From Fonsecaea monophora (lineage: Eukaryota > Ascomycota > Eurotiomycetes > Chaetothyriales > Herpotrichiellaceae): a stretch of 64,000 nucleotides of DNA. A model generated the notes under the pieces. The model was not told the origin of the DNA. It saw only the letters and a program-made list of their open reading frames with translations, and ran no database searches. Positions 1 through 11,751 of the stretch are shown piece after piece. Every line of letters begins with the position of its first letter. Position 1 is the first letter of the stretch. The translations under genes were made by a program, and so were the position numbers. The DNA is taken from assembly GCF_001642475.1 (NCBI RefSeq), contig NW_019173948.1:124001-188000 (forward strand), written 5' to 3'.

Positions 1-690
1 CAACACCGACTGACTGAGTTTCGACGGCTAATGAGCCGGTGAGCAGATGGATTTTATCTCGACCTAAGTCCGCTAATACCGAATCCGTGCCACCCACGCC
101 TTCAACTCTTGCCGCAGCTCATCCCATCGATCGATTGCAGCTCTCTCACTGGACCGTCCTCACTCCCAAGTACCTTTTCTCCAACGTCCCGAGGGCTCCC
201 CCGACCGAACCGGTAGACAAGAATGGCATTGTCTTAGCCGAAAAATCACTGCGGGGCAACAAGACCGCGACAAATGATGGCACAATCCAATGCCCTGACC
301 GCGAGATTTCTCAATGGTCCTCAAAACACGCCAAACTGCGCGGCGTCGATGCCCGTGCCTTTCGTTAGCCCATTCCCGGACCTCGACATTTATCCTGAAT
401 TCATTCGACCGGCCGGCATCCCTCCGCTGACAGAGCGAGGTACGAGGGTATATATTCGTGGCTGCTGCTCCCAGATACCCCCAGGGTTAAAGAGAAAAGG
501 GAAAAAAAGAGATCGACTTGTCTCCCTCCCCTCCACCTAGTGTATACTCTCCCCGCCCCGCCTACGACACGCACACGAGTCTCTCGGACAATCGTGTACT
601 AAGCATTCAAGGAGATTCGCTGGGATAGCACCATTGTCATCACCAATCACATCCACCCTCCCGTCGGCTTAGCATATCTATAACGCAAAG
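1..690. other. Upstream region of the aldo-keto reductase gene
   Basis: No convincing gene is seen. Two overlapping open frames (39-368, 274-540) start with GTG or lack any family resemblance and look like chance frames. A TATA-like element (gtatatatt) lies near 449-457, followed by a pyrimidine-rich stretch (about 520-565). Together with the start codon at 691 this is consistent with the promoter and 5' leader of the downstream gene. Confidence 0.5.
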
Positions 691-2111
691 ATGGGTGACG
701 CCGGTCTGCCCCGATCGCTCCAAGAGAGCTTGGACAACACAAAGGTCACTTATGTCCAACTCGGTGCTTCTGGCTTGAAGGTTTCCATTCCCATCTTGGG
801 AGCCATGTCTTTTGGTGAGTCGACTGTCTCGGCTTAATCTTTGTTTTGTCATGATTTTACAATGGATCCTAAGCTACGACTTTCGGGGCTCGCCAAAGGA
901 GTTAAAGCAAGGAGGCATTCACAACCCTGAATAGTCTTCCTGGCGTTTTTACACATTCTGAGCTGTTATTACTTGTCCCTCTCGCAACATACAGGAGCTT
1001 CCTGCCGATGGAAACCACACAACTAACCTTATGCTCCCTTTGAAAATCACAGGTCACAAAGACTGGCAACCATGGGTCATCGACGACGAGGCAGAAGTCG
1101 ACAAACTCCTCAAAGGCGCCTACGACCGCGGCCTCAACACCTGGGATACCGCTAACGTCTACTCGAATGGTGAATCCGAACGTATGATCGGCCGTGTCAT
1201 CAAGAAGCACAATATTCCGCGCCATAAGTTAATCCTCCTCAGCAAATGCTACGGCACCGTTGGCGAAGAACCAAACGTCCTACACATCAAGTACCCCGAA
1301 CAAATCAGCAGGAGCAAAGACTACGTCAACCAGGGTGGCCTGAGCCGTGCCGCCATCTTCAATGCCGTCGAGGCCAGTCTGGAGAGGCTGGGCACGAGTT
1401 ATCTTGATGTGCTGCAGATTCACCGCTTCGATCGGAATGTGCCGGTCGAGGAGACCATGAAGGCCCTGCACGACCTGGTGCAGGCTGGCAAGGTTCGATA
1501 CATTGGTACGCCATCTACACCCCTCTCTTCCGGAAAACAATCCCCTTTGCCTTTTTTTTTTTTTTTTTTTTTGAGTTCTGCAACTAATATTTCCTCTGCA
1601 TGCAGGTGCAAGCAGCATGTGGGCATACCAATTCGCCAAGATGCAAAATTGCGCCGAAGCCCGCGGCTGGACCAAGTTCGTGTCGATGCAGAACCACTAC
1701 TCGCTGTGCTACCGCGAGGAAGAGCGCGAGATGAACCCGTACTGCCTTGAGACCGGCGTGGGCCTGATCCCCTGGGCGCCACTTTACCGAGGGCTGCTGG
1801 CACGGCCGTTGGGCTCGGAAGCCACTGTGCGCGAGGAGAGCATGAAGGGCAACCCGATGTTCAGCGGCCTGGACCCGGCGGACCGCGAAATCATCAAACG
1901 CGTCATGGAGCTCGCGGACAAGAAGGGCTGGAAGATGTCGCACGTGGCCCTGGCCTGGATCATCCAGAAGAAGACCATCCCCATCGTCGGCTTCAGCAAC
2001 CTGGCCCGCCTGGAAGAGGCCGTCGCCGTCAAGGGCAAGGTTTTGACCGAGGACGAGATGAAGTATCTCGAGGAGCCTTACAAACCCAAGGCTATTGTTG
2101 GTCATTCCTAA
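691..2111 (+). CDS. Aldo/keto reductase, three exons, 360 aa
   Basis: Predicted NADPH-dependent aldo/keto reductase of the fungal versiconal-hemiacetal-acetate-reductase-like group. It should reduce aldehydes or ketones in the cytosol; the substrate is not predictable. Exons are 691-814, 1053-1505 and 1606-2111, and both junctions restore the family text (MSFG/HKDW and RYIG/ASSMW). The AKR catalytic tetrad is visible: D73 and Y78 in the [11 protein letters not shown] motif, K106 in LLSKCYG and H165 in LQIHRFD. The C-terminal [14 protein letters not shown] segment is the NADP-binding signature. Length is normal for the family. The first intron (238 nt) is long for this window, and the second carries a run of 21 T as its polypyrimidine tract. 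The start ATG follows an AACGCAAAG context and gives the expected [13 protein letters not shown]-terminus. No secondary-metabolism partner is evident beside it. Confidence 0.93.
1552..1572 (+). repeat. 21-nt poly(T) tract inside the AKR intron 2
   Basis: An uninterrupted run of 21 T follows 'ttgcc' and precedes the 3' splice site by about 33 nt. It is in the right place to act as an exaggerated polypyrimidine tract. It is likely length-variable between isolates and prone to sequencing error, but it lies wholly inside the intron. Confidence 0.9.
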
Positions 2112-2958
2112 ACGATCCCTCTCATTGTCGCTCATCCTCTTTCCGCCTCCCTTTTAGCAAGCACCACTCCAGTCGACCGTTCTCACGTGGTGGTGTGTGT
2201 GTCGGGACGCGAGTACTTCGGAGGCAGCAGTACCAGTCAGTCATACGAAGATGAACCCGCGCAGATCATGTACGCGTCCTACACCATTGACAATGCCTTG
2301 GGCCGGAAGGAGAGGAAAACCAACTCGATTATTAGATGAGGTGGGATATTAGGGATGGGGCCGGAAAACACCCCCAGAGACCCAGAGAAACCCCCTATAG
2401 TGAGGGTGGTATTGACAGAGATGAGACAAGGACTTCCATAAAGAAAGAAAAAAAATAACAATGTCGAGAACCATACTCTTCCATACCATACCATACTAAG
2501 ACAGACTCCGTGCGCGGTATTGCTCTGCTCGGTACGTGTCCATGTTATCTTTGTGTGCTAGGTGTGTAGGCGGCATTGTACGCTACACTACACTATGCTA
2601 TGCTGTCCTATGGCACGGTACGCCCGTCGCTAATGCTAGGTGTATATACGCTTCTACGCGCCAGAAAGGGTACAGTGGGTGGGTGGTGGGTGAATACAAG
2701 TACTGACGCTGAAAACGATGCACCACCTTGTGAGGATAATGACGCTACAAATACTTTTCTGGTTCGAATGAAACTCGTTCAGTCAATCAATCAACGAGTC
2801 ATGGACGTCCGTTCCACATTCCTGCCAACACAACAACCATTATGCCTTCTTGTGGGCGGTGTCAACCCTCGTCCTCTCTACCATTACAGCTCTTTTTCTC
2901 GATTGCCAGCTACGTCTCCCTTCTGGTCCACTATATCATGCCATTGTCCATCTTCGCG
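2112..2958. other. Convergent 3' flanks of AKR and glucoamylase
   Basis: The region lies between two convergent genes. It contains AT-rich stretches and near-repeats of 'ccatacca' and 'ctacacta' around 2480-2600 that look like transcript ends. The short frames seen here (for example 2576-2962) show no family resemblance. I see no gene. Confidence 0.5.
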
Positions 2959-4992
2959 CTAAGAAGACGAGAATGTAGCGGCATCGTTCGTCCGGGTAAC
3001 GCGTCCGCTTCCACATGCGCCAACACGAAGCGTCCGCACAGGGTGCTCTTCAAATATCCATTGCGAGCCGTCCTGTAGTACGTACTGGTACGCCACGGTC
3101 TGGTCGGCCTTCAACCACAGGTCGACGTACCACTGCGGGTTTGTGGGGGTGTAGTTGCCCGGATTCAGGGGCAGGATGATATTGTTGGCATTGTTCAACG
3201 CGCCGCCTAGCTTCGTGACGTTGCCCAGGACAAAGATGTTGTTGCCGAATGAAGTTGTGGCGTTGACGCTGAAGATCACCTCGGATTCGCAGTCCTTGGT
3301 GATGTTCGGAGCTCCAGCTGCAAGGGCAGGGGTATAGTTCACCGTGGCGTTAAAGCTCGTTCCGCGACACTGCTTGCTTGTGAGGTCTGTGTTTGCCAAC
3401 GGAAGCGAGGCACCCCAGCTCAAGGGGAATTGGCCCGCCCAGCGACGGGACATAGTGATGAATGATGCGAATGACCAGGTTAACTTGGATGCTGAGGTGG
3501 ATTCGCCAGTGGTACGATCGAATTGTTCCGAAATGCTACCGTTGGATGGGAGGAATTGTTGGACAGCAGCGACAAAGCCGTCGGCGTAGGTTGTCATATT
3601 AGTCAGGATCTCGTTCACCACGTCTCCCGTGTATTTTCCGAGGCTGATTGTGGGAGAGATATCTGTGAAGAATGGAAGACTGAAGTTGTCGACTATGAGT
3701 TGTCCCGCGTTTCTGATCTGATGGGCAGCATCGTAGAGCAATTCTGCGGCGCCAAGTGTGCAGAGCGGCCAAGGGTTTCCGCCAAAGTACGTGTCCTCGG
3801 GGTATCTGCCGATAAGGACAGCGTTGGGAGGTTGCGCGTTGTTGTTGATCGGGTAGAGATCGCGGAAGCTGTCAACCAGGGCTTTGTGTGTAGCAAGCAT
3901 TTTCGAGTTACAAGGTTGAAAGTCTAGAGCGAGGTTTATTAGAAGAAATCAACAGAAATCAAAGCTCTGAGGGCAGGAATTGCTCACCGCTGGCGTTGCA
4001 GGTAGCATTTGCATCAAAAACCGAAATGCTTGCCAGGATCGGATCCGCGTTGATACCACTGCGGGCCGCGTTGTTGACGTTCACATTGGCCGTAAGATAT
4101 CCTCCTGTGGCGTTCCAGAAGTTGTTCTGCAGAAAGCAGAGGATTTGAGGAGCCTGCGCACAGGGTTGACAGGTTGTGTTTAGCTGACTGGCCAGGAGAG
4201 CTCCCTGGACAAGAGCGCGGTGCTGGTTCGCAAGGGTGAAGAAAGAGGAGCCGTGGACTTCTTCCCAGAGATCAAAGCCGGTCTGAGGGAGTGAGAGGTT
4301 AGAAGGAGAGAACAATTGGCTCACAAAATACAGAAACGACTTACGTGGTTCCAGTACTGCCCCACGTATCTGAGGTCGTTGAGGACAAGTGGCCAATAGA
4401 TCTGCTTGTACAAAGCTGTCTCGTTCAAATTGAAGAGAACAGGGGCCAGTTCCATGAATGTAATAGCCCTCAGTGCGGGACCGTCACGTTGTGGCCTCCC
4501 CCAAGTACCGTCAAATCTGGTCAAATTGGTATAGAACTTGGGCTCTCCAAGGCCGTCGCCTGCTGGCCATAATGAGCCAGAGGGGTTAGTGACGGTTTGC
4601 ACAATGGCTTGGGCGGCGGTGTAATCCTCGATGGTCTTTCTCAGGGTCAAATTTCCGAAGATCAGTTCCTCAATGAGCATTCTGTAGGTCAAGGCCGAGT
4701 CACGAGTCCAGGTGTAAAAGTAATCTGCCCTCATGTGTCAGTCTGCTTGACAATGCATAGAGAAGTAGCAAGACCCACTTGGATTGACTGTGGAGGGAGA
4801 CGCCACGACAACACCAGGGCTGGCACCTGGGACCAGAGTGGAATTGAGGCCACCGATGTTGGCGAGAACACCTTGGACAGCAATGGCTTGCTCTTGTGTA
4901 ATGAACGTCGACAGGGAAGCTTGTCGTTTGTCCAGGGCGAGGGACGGAGTAGCAAGAGTCAAGAGACTCGCCAACAGGAGTGAAGACAACAT
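2959..4992 (-). CDS. Secreted glucoamylase (GH15) with C-terminal CBM20-like domain, four exons
   Basis: Glucan 1,4-alpha-glucosidase releases glucose from the non-reducing ends of starch and is secreted. Exons (minus strand) are 4992-4779, 4724-4345, 4282-3988 and 3923-2959, giving 617 aa. The junctions restore conserved GH15 text (VNPN/YFYTWTRDSAL, QYWN/HTGFDLWEEV, CNAS/DFQPC). A signal peptide covers about residues 1-20, followed by a LDKR Kex2-type site. The catalytic acid lies in LWEEV (about 204-206) and the base in SEQFD (about E429). The tail from about 514 resembles CBM20 (IFVLGN, NPQWYVDLWL, QWIFEE), but the linker is nearly absent and the GDW tryptophan of starch site 1 is replaced (LGGALNN). 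Reading further upstream to 5013 would need a TTG start, so ATG 4992 was chosen. Several N-glycosylation sequons (NAT, NTT, NVT) fit secretion. Confidence 0.93.
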
Positions 4993-6146
4993 TGCGACGC
5001 AGACGAGGGGCAAACAATCAAGTATGACTGGCTTTCCAATACAAGATGCTCAGCACGTTGTAAAGTGAAGAGAACGAGGAAATGAAATGGCAGTGGACTG
5101 GAACGGGTTTATGATGGTGATGGTGATGACGACGACAATGACAGGTTCATTTGAACTCCCAAGGCTTTTTCCTACCTGCGTTGGACAATGCTTATGCAGC
5201 TGTGTATTTGAGGCATAGAGTCGCTATTAAGCTGTCAGGCTGTCGCTAAATCTGGGGGAGCTACGGCACCAATGGGCACCAGACGGAGGTCCGTTGCTAG
5301 AGAAGAGTAATAGAGCGAGAGCGTATTGGGTCCACTTAGGCGATGTGGATGGGATAATTGTACCTCGTACAAGTTGGTATAAGCCGCAGGATAGGTGGAG
5401 ATTGAATGGGCGGCGGTGGTGGCACCAGCGGATGATGTTTGCCAAGCGGAACTGGGGAGCTACAAGCAGGTACAAAGGACCATGTACCGAATACTCGGTC
5501 ATGGTGGTCAGCGCCTTCCTTGTACCTACCTGGGCTGCCGGGATGAGAAGGTATTAGCTATTACGTACCTAGTTACCTAGGTAGTATTAATAGGTACCTG
5601 CTCGCCTGGTAGATGCGTGGCTGGTGATGGTACTTGATACGCGTATGTAATCAGGCTGTCAGGCTAGTAATTATTGCCCCGCCTTCGAGTAACAAGTGTT
5701 GACGTCACCGTCAGCCAAGGCACCACCAGGTACCAGCACCAACCAGAACCAATCAACTCGGTCGCCAAGCACCTTCAACTCTCGTCATTTCACTTCTACT
5801 TCTACTTCTACTTCGATACAGAAGCAAATGTTCGTCTGGGTTGAGTTATGTTGCCCTTGTCAGCCTTGTCTATATATCAGTTCTATCGTATTGGAGACTC
5901 ATACCTATTGTCCACTCCTCCTTCCTCCCAAAGACATCACCCTAGACATGCAGCGTAGTAGCAATCACTTGCATCTGCACTTACAGGCCACCATCCCAGC
6001 AACTCGGGTTGCTCGGTACACCTCTTATCCGCCTTATGCCCGCCCCCAGGCCACCAGCCAGTCCTGAATAGAAATAAACAACCCCATGTATATGCCGCAT
6101 CAACAGTTCCCTCTAAATCCTATAGCATGTCTTCTCACGCCTCAAA
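4993..6146. other. Divergent upstream region of glucoamylase and A-domain gene
   Basis: This is a 1.15 kb non-coding stretch between divergently transcribed genes. It has a CAT/GAT microsatellite-like stretch (5110-5135), a dense set of TACCTA/TAGGTA hexamers (about 5520-5600), and a repeated ttctact array (5791-5813). The open frames here are short and resemble nothing. It probably contains both promoters; no specific regulator site could be assigned. Confidence 0.5.
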
Positions 6147-8044
6147 ATGTCTTCATACTTGACCACTACTTCTCCTGGCCGTCGTCTCTTCCCCGTCGCC
6201 ATAGACGACATTGCTGAAAATGACCCTGCCAGAACTTGGGCTTCAGTCCCCTTATCGTCCAACTTATCCCGTGGTTTTCGTGATGTTTCCTTTCGCACTT
6301 TTGCCAATGCCATCAACCGCGCTGCATGGTTTATTCAGACTACCTTTGGCCGCTCAACGAATTCCCCAACCCTGGCCTACATGGGCAAATCCGACATGAG
6401 ATATCACGTTTTGGCCATGGCCGCTGCAAAAACTGGCTACCAGGTAAGACGGGGGTGATTAGCCATGTCCAGCGCGCCAGAACATAGCTCACCGATGCTT
6501 CTGCGCTCAGATTCTGTTTTCATCCCACATCAATAGCCTCGCTGCCCACTTGAATCTACTCCAACTATGCGACTGCCATCTATTCTTGTCTACAGAAGGG
6601 GTGGACGTGTCGGACATACTGGCTGCTCGCTCGATGTACCATGCGTTGTGCCCGGAGTTGGATGACTTACTAGACCCATCTCCCGCAGACAAGTATCCCA
6701 TGTCCAAAAACTTCGACCAAGCTGCCCGAGATACATTTTTGATCTTGCACAGCTCAGGTACCACTGGCCTCCCAAAGCCAATACGCATCACGCATGCCCA
6801 GATGGCTGCCAACGACCAGATAACTCAGCTCCCTGAGGAGTGTCAGTGCGGTGGTCCGGGGTTCCGCAGGGTCAATCCTCTCAACGTCACAGCCGGGCGA
6901 CTGATTGTGCCATTTGCGCCCTTTCATGTCATCAGCGCCGTCATCCTGATGTGTTTTACTGTCTTTGGCAAGACCACCTACGTCTTTGGGCCTGCGGACC
7001 GGAGCATGAATGCAACGGATTTGCTGGACGCCGTCGAGCACGGAAAGGGGGACTGTATCTTCTGTGCACCAGCGTTGCTGGAGAGGTACGCCTCCTCGGA
7101 GTCAGATCTGGTGAGGTTAAGCTCATTGTCCCATATCACGTATGGTGGCGGTAAGACCGAACAGTTAAGATCCAACTTGGACTTGAACTTTCGCAGCTAA
7201 ATCATTGATTTCAGGTGTACTGTCGCCTCGAGCGGCAAGCATCCTTACGAACCGCCTCAAAAACACCACTCTCACTCAATTCTTTGGCGCCACAGAGAGC
7301 GGATGGTGGCCTCTTTATCAAGTTAGCACGGAGGACATGGAATATCTCTCGATTGACGCATGCCACATGGGCATAGAATGGCGGCCCGTGACTGCCGACA
7401 GCGAGACACAGCCTCCAACGGACGATGACCAGAGGTCCCTCCTAACCGCGACCACGCCGACTTTGTACGAACCAGTCATAGTGCGCTCCGACGACCCTAC
7501 AGCCGCGTCGCGCCAGACTGTCTTTCAGACCTTCCCCGACCTGCACGAGTACGCGACGGGGGACGTCTTCGCGCCGCACCCTCGTCGACTCAACACGTGG
7601 AAATTCGCCGGCCGCGTCGATGACTTGATCCTCTTCGCGCACGGGATCAATTTCCACCCGGCGGGGATCGAGGCCAAGATTCGACAGGGCCACGACCGGA
7701 TCCGGGAGGTGCTCCTCTGGGGCGACGGACACCACCAAACCATCGCGCTGATCGAGCTCACCGACGAGGGGTCGCGGCATGTGGAGCATGGAGGAGAGTC
7801 GCAGCTACGCAACGAGGTCGACCTCTTGATTGACAAAGTCAACGTCGAGGCGCCGGTGATTGCCAAGCTCGCCAAAACGCACGTCATCTTCGTGACGAGT
7901 GGGAAGCCCCTCCCGCGGACCGACAAGGCCAGTGTGCGTCGCAAGGAGGCAGCGCGGGTCTACCTCGCCGAGATTGAAAGGGTGTATCGAGAGCATGGGG
8001 ACCAGATGGTGGGGAGTATCATGTCAAGGGTGCAGACTGGCTGA
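6147..8044 (+). CDS. Stand-alone adenylation-domain (NRPS-like/AMP-binding) enzyme, three exons, 588 aa
   Basis: This is an ANL-superfamily acyl- or aminoacyl-adenylating enzyme resembling the A domain of fungal NRPS-like reductases. Exons are 6147-6443, 6511-7150 and 7215-8044. Core motifs in order: A3 ILHSSGTTGLPKP (about 176-190), A5 FFGATESG (about 334), A7 YATGDVF (about 425), A8 GRVDDLILFAHGINFHP (about 445) and A10 LPRTDKASV with the catalytic Lys (about 545). The protein stops about 40 residues after A10. It therefore has no carrier (PCP), thioesterase or reductase domain, which normally follow in this family, and none is encoded before the next gene. It would activate a carboxylic acid as adenylate and perhaps load a partner carrier in trans or form a CoA/oxo ester. 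Its convergent neighbour is a 2OG-Fe(II) oxygenase, so the pair may be a small biosynthetic module. The ATG at 6127 is out of frame; 6147 gives the full N-terminus. Confidence 0.87.
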
Positions 8045-8344
8045 TTACAAGGACGAGTACGATTACAGGTGGACGCGGACGTAATGTATTTCTTATTCGT
8101 GTCTTGACCAGGAACACAGGGTTTCTTGATCCCAAGAAAATGCGTAGACAATTTTGTTGGTCTATTTGATCTATCTGATGTCCCGTCGGCTTATGATCAA
8201 CCATGAACTCTGAGTTCTGAGCCCTTTCTTCCGCTAACACATGCCTCCCCTCATGATCCGACAAGGACCGTGATAGCGCAATCCTCTTTTTAGACATAGA
8301 GCAGCACACAGACACAGAGCTCACCTCCCCATTGAGAGGAGAAA

Positions 8345-9656
8345 TCAATACTGCATCCTCGCCCTCATGGCAGCGTACTCGCGCTGCGTGATCGGTTCGT
8401 ACTTTGGGGGATTATCCTTGTCGACGCAGAGACACTCGATGACGGTGTCCGGGTCCGTGGTGAGGAAGTAGGGGATCGAGTAGCGCGCGCGGGTGACGCG
8501 GGTATTGTCAGCGCCATCCACAAACCTATCCTGGAGGGGCGGGAGCTGGACGCGGTGTGCCGTCGAGGTGAGCAGGTCGTTGCTCCAGCGCATGAGCAGG
8601 TCGCCAACGTTGACGACGCAGGTGTCTTTGAGGGGCGGGACGTCGACGAATCTCCCCGTCCCCGGTGGGTGCTCGACCTGCAGCCCGCCGCAGTCGTCTT
8701 GGAACAGCATCGTCATGCTGCTCCAGTCCGTGTGGGCGGGCATGCGGGCCAGCTTGCCGCTCTCGACGGCCGCGGCGGCTACGGGCGGGTAGTGCAGCAG
8801 GCGGAGCTGGTTGTGGTGGCCGTCGTGGAAGCGCAGCAGGTGGTCCTCGTCGGCGAGCCCGATGCCCAGCGCCAACGCCCGCAGCATCTGCTTAGCCGCC
8901 CCGAAGCACGTCCAGTAGAAGGCGCTCATGAACGGTCGCCATTCCGGGAGAACTTCTGGCGGTGGCCACACGTTGGGTTGGTCTGGGTTGGTCTCGGAGC
9001 CGACTTCGTAGCTTTCCTATTGTCTTTATGAGACAGAGACCAACAAAAACATCTGTTCAAAAGGGAAGGAAATCGACCGCGTGTGGAGGGAATGGGAATG
9101 GGAATGGGGGTTGCTCGAAAATGACAATCATATTCCCTCGATCATCTCTTGTACCTTGGTATCATATACCTTGTGTATTATTGTCCCCCATCCACCCACC
9201 CGCCCTTATATAGCAAGAACCAACAAACCCAAAATAGGGGCATGCCATAAAATGATGAGTAATTTCACGTACCTTGAAATCCTGCACCTCCCTCAACCTC
9301 CTCACCGCATCCTCGTCGTCCTCCTTGGCCAAGGCGCTCGACACCTTCTCCAGCCCCGGCCACGAGTACCCCCTGTGCACGCTCCAGCCCGGCGGGTGCG
9401 GCGCCTTCATCTTGTCCTCCGGGGCCAGGTCGAAGAAGCGCTTGGAGAGGGCGAAGGCCGCGTCCAGCTCGGGCTGTGGCACGCCGTGGTTCTTGACGTA
9501 CACGAAGCCGACCTCGCGGAACGCGCGCACCAGGTCTTGTCCGGCCTTCAGCCGGGCGGATGGCGATGTGTCTATCGATGGTGACGAAGATGTGAATGGC
9601 GAGAGGTCGACGATGGGGATGTTGGCAACATCCAGTTCGCTGGTGATTGACCCCAT
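8345..9656 (-). CDS. 2-oxoglutarate/Fe(II)-dependent dioxygenase (isopenicillin N synthase-like), two exons
   Basis: Non-haem iron oxygenase of the IPNS/leucoanthocyanidin-dioxygenase group. It hydroxylates or oxidises small molecules with O2 and 2-oxoglutarate; the substrate is unknown. Exons (minus) are 9656-9273 and 9016-8345, giving 351 aa. The junction restores the family phrase REVQDFK/ESYEVGSE. The N-terminal DIOX_N domain contains VDLSPF and GFVYVKNHGVP. The iron ligands H223, D225 (PAHTDWSS) and H282 (STAHRVQL) and the 2OG-binding RxS (R306, RYSIPYF) are all present, so the enzyme should be active. The intron (256 nt) is longer than most here. It converges with the adenylation gene, with 300 bp between stop codons. 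GC content is high in the coding part, which produces long antisense open frames. Confidence 0.93.
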
Positions 9657-10265
9657 GTTTGCTGGAAATCGTTGAGTTCGAATCCAATACAGCACACTGC
9701 GAATCTGAGGTTTCAAGCGTGGTAGCAATTGATAAATAGAAAGAATCCTAAATGAATGACGATGATTACCAGGTCAATTCCCTCAAGGATCTCACAATTT
9801 GTTCCATGATCGATACAGGCTCAATACAGGCTCAGGAGCGAATGGGAACACAACTCTGCGCGGCGGCGCAAGGCGTTCCACGACAGGCAAACAATATCAG
9901 GTTGAACGGCCAACTCCGGCAGAAAACTCCTTCTTGCTACTGCTCCAGTAGCCTACGCAGCTTCACCAGAGGGTCAAGGCTGACCAATAAAAGCACAAAT
10001 ATCAGTTCAAGGTAATGTCATTGCCGGTCTAAGCTAGGAGATTGAGCCATCTGGGTATCCACCACCACAGGGTTGAGCAAACGTTGCCAGAATGAGTGAG
10101 AAACAGAGCCCGCAAAGCACCTTGCCATGCACACCAAGCTGATTTTCTTTTGGGATAGCATATATGATCATCGTGGATCAGTGTCTGTGTAGTGATTCAG
10201 AGAGTCGGTCTCGCCGCTCAGCCAGGAGCAGCCTAGTCATGTGTATTGATTGATGTTCAACCAGT
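9657..10265. other. Intergenic, upstream of the dioxygenase and downstream of the DUF6699-like gene
   Basis: About 600 bp without a recognisable gene. A tandem 'caggctcaatacaggctcag' direct repeat of about ten bases lies near 9815-9837. One 87-codon frame (9752-10015) has no family resemblance and is treated as chance. Confidence 0.5.
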
Positions 10266-10959
10266 TTACTCATCACCACCCTTCTTCTTGGATTTCTTGC
10301 CGACTGGTAGGCCTTCTTTCTGGGTGTGGACCTTGAGTCTCGTCCATGACTCCTCCGGATCCCATTCGAAGCCTTTGAGGTATGGTTCTTCCATCTCATC
10401 ATCAGCCTGCAAATCAAGAGCGTCAGTATACCGCTTCAATCAATGCCCGAATTCCATCGTTAATGGAGGGGGCATGTCTACCTTCTTCTTGAACTGCTTG
10501 TGAATGGCATCGAGTGCATCCTTTATCGTGACACCTTTCAGGTTCCTTGCAGTGACCTCGAGACCCAAGGGGAAGTGTAGGTCGATCTTTTTGACGGGAG
10601 GAGTAGTGAGCAGCTTCTTCAGGATCGAGGGATCTTCGACCGTCGAAGGTGAAGTGTTGAGTTTCCTGACCGAGTCAGCTGCAAGTGGTCGTGGGAAGTG
10701 AGGAATGCCACTCTTACCACCCGGTCTTCTGCGTCTCAGCAGCAACGGCGATCTTGACTCCCTCCTTCTCTAGTCTATGGTGAGCAAAAGGTGATCGAAG
10801 CTTTCAACGGGTGAGCTTACCAAGATCGTTGATGTTCATCACACCAGGAGCACTGGATGTTGTTCTTCGCTTAGTCTCCTTGACGGCATCCTTGTGCGTG
10901 GCATCATCGACAGCGATGGCAGAGTCGACCTTTGTGAGATCTGATGTATCGGCAGACAT
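10266..10959 (-). CDS. Small conserved fungal protein, possibly DUF6699-type, four exons, 171 aa
   Basis: Exons (minus) are 10959-10821, 10769-10718, 10665-10482 and 10406-10266. All junctions keep one open frame of 171 codons plus stop. The N-terminal 70 residues are charged and low complexity. The core contains KKIDLHFPLGLEVTARN, KGVTIKDALDAIHKQFKK and WDPEESWTRLKVH. The pattern of a hydrophobic strand, 'G-V-T-(I/V)-x-D-(A/V)-L-x-A-I' helix and closing strand recalls DUF6699 proteins; this is a family guess from memory, not a confirmed match. It ends in a lysine-rich tail (GKKSKKKGGDE). No signal peptide or membrane span is seen. The intron count was deduced from GT/AG sites and frame continuity: the first acceptor ag at 10775/10774 would create a TAG, so the ag five bases later is used. 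Confidence 0.7.
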
Positions 10960-11751
10960 GTTGGCTGGGGTTGGTGAAAAGGTGGGTGATGGGTGAGTCT
11001 GAGCAGGAGTAGGAGTTAGAGCCGAGAGCAGTTGTAAGGCGGGAGAGGAGGCTACCAATGTAAGGTTCAAGTGATACTTACCAAGAACCAATGGGTGAAG
11101 TGGGAGGACAGATACCCGATGGAGGGGATGGTTTGAATGAGATGGACGAAAGAGTTGGCTACAGGTGGGATAGCAGGATGGGATGGGATGAAGAAGGGGG
11201 AAGTGAGGGAGACAAGAGGAGAGAGGAGGACAGGCAAGCAAGAGCAATTGAGGGGTAGGAACGCAGGTTGGCAGGATGGCAGGATGCGAGACACCAGACT
11301 CAGAGGTACCAGGCATCCAATGTTCCACTGCGAGTCAAGTGACCCGAGTGCCCGAGCAAGCTTCCAAGCTCTGACGCCGCAGAGTTGATGGGTGGTGAGA
11401 GCATCCCGCAGCTTCCTAGGCCCTCACGCGACAAGCACCTCACCCTCGTCCAGTTAGCGCCCGAGGTTGGCCCCCCTTTGGCCCCCTGACGCTTATCCAG
11501 GCTGCGCCATCCCCCGCACTTCCAGGTGAAGGATGCCTAACAGACCTGGTGCGACCCACCCTGCGATTCCACACCCACCGCGTCACAGGCTCACAAAGGC
11601 TGCTCGGAGAATCCAAAAATCCGGGGTAAAATCCCTCAGCCCTTTTGGGCAGGTCTTGGCATCAGCTTGCATCGTTTCCAAAGAAGGCGAGTGGCAACCA
11701 ACCGGTTTGCCAGTGCTAGAACTCTCAACACACCATCAGCTCTGGCCATAT
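10960..11751. other. Intergenic between two minus-strand genes
   Basis: About 790 bp separate RRN6 from the small downstream gene. The stretch 11130-11300 is a purine-rich run on the plus strand (gggatgggatgaag..., agaggagagagg), that is a CT-rich tract on the coding strand of the downstream gene. This is a common feature of fungal promoters and leaders. Open frames here are shadows of this composition. Confidence 0.5.

Noticed and set aside
8555..9031. 158-codon plus-strand frame
   Set aside because: Antisense to the 2OG-Fe(II) oxygenase, whose iron ligands and splice junction are clear on the other strand.
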